Shown here: positions 63,670 through 64,000 of the stretch, in pieces
Layout of the letters: each line of letters begins with the position of its first letter
Position numbering within the stretch: position 1 is the first letter of the stretch
DNA from: Eoetvoesiella caeni
GTDB taxonomy: Bacteria > Pseudomonadota > Gammaproteobacteria > Burkholderiales > Burkholderiaceae_B
Reading direction: 5' to 3'
Assembly (NCBI RefSeq): GCF_003315175.1
Contig: NZ_QNRQ01000003.1
Coordinates: 310,001-374,000, forward strand
DNA length: 64,000 nucleotides
The notes under the pieces: generated by a model
Told to the model about the DNA's origin: nothing
The model's input: the letters and a program-made list of their open reading frames with translations, nothing else
Databases searched by the model: none
Translations under genes and position numbers: made by a program

Positions 63670-64000
63670 ATGCGTATATTAATTGCCGAGGACGACAGTA
63701 TTCTTGCGGATGGACTATCTCGTTCACTGCGCTACGACGGCTATGCCGTCGACGTGGTAAACGACGGCTCCAGCGCCGATTCGGCGCTGCAACTGCAAAC
63801 CTTCGATCTGCTTATCCTGGACCTGGACCTTCCCCAGCTTAGCGGGCTGTCGGTACTGCGCCAGCTGCGCCAGCGCAAAAGCGCCCTGCCGGTGCTTATC
63901 CTTACCGCTTCCGACACAGTCGAACAGCGGGTTAAGGGCCTGGATCTTGGGGCCGACGACTACATGGCCAAGCCCTTTGCCCTGTCCGAACTCGAAGCGC
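63670..64000 (+). CDS. OmpR-family response regulator, 3' end beyond window
   Basis: The visible 110 residues are a receiver domain: MRILIAEDDSILADGLSR (acidic pair), phospho-acceptor Asp in LLILDLDLPQLSGL, Thr in LILTASD, Lys in DDYMAKPF. The DNA-binding domain lies past the edge. An in-frame GTG at 63640 is an alternative start; neither has a strong ribosome site. A sensor kinase gene would be expected to follow. Confidence 0.85.
   Translation, partial: MRILIAEDDSILADGLSRSLRYDGYAVDVVNDGSSADSALQLQTFDLLILDLDLPQLSGLSVLRQLRQRKSALPVLILTASDTVEQRVKGLDLGADDYMAKPFALSELEA

Overview
The window looks like chromosome of a GC-rich betaproteobacterium, most likely family Alcaligenaceae (Bordetella/Pusillimonas-like). 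The main hints are the gene order recA-recX-DUF2889-sucC-sucD-terC, the hemC-hemD-hemX-hemY-ppa cluster, guaB-guaA, and clean betaproteobacterial housekeeping proteins. The assignment rests on gene content and order, not on a search.

Layout. (1) 1-2761: an MscS-type channel (5' end outside the window), an epoxide-hydrolase-like alpha/beta hydrolase and a phosphoribosyltransferase. (2) About 2820-27502: a 24.7 kb integrated element in the 3' end of guaA. It is bounded by a 19-bp near-perfect direct repeat of the last six guaA codons, with a tyrosine integrase just inside the right end. (3) 27485-35819: guaA, guaB, purL, greB. (4) 35943-45548: a tad/flp-type pilus secretion locus. (5) 45736-48416: MocR-type regulator, GNAT acetyltransferase, AhpD-like protein and entericidin-like lipoprotein. 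(6) 48619-54672: ppa, hemYXDC, a small membrane ORF, terC. (7) 55285-63405: sucDC, DUF2889, metE/metR, recX-recA with an SOS box. (8) The start of an OmpR-type response regulator at the right edge.

The element is a mosaic of plasmid and defence parts. Its transfer remnants are IncP-like: an RP4-type oriT next to traJ, a frameshifted and truncated traI relaxase, trbJ-trbK-trbL, and three exact matches to the IncP KorB operator, with no korB seen. Its replication module is IncQ/RSF1010-like: repA, repC and four 21-bp iterons, the last of which codes for the RepC C-terminus. It therefore looks like a former conjugative element that can no longer move by itself but might be mobilised in trans.

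The defence cargo is large. A single-direction gene run (15270 to 3368) starts with a small HTH protein and an MmeI-like methyltransferase. It continues with an uncharacterised alpha-helical protein, a DUF1016/PD-(D/E)XK nuclease, a DEAD/DEAH helicase and a GIY-YIG protein, then leads directly into Gabija (gajA-gajB). A two-gene type I CBASS (CD-NTase plus Cap15-like effector) sits next to the integrase, and a FitAB/VapBC-type toxin-antitoxin pair lies where the deleted traI-trb segment should be. The methyltransferase-HEPN?-DUF1016-helicase-GIY-YIG set is the best candidate for a poorly described system in this window.
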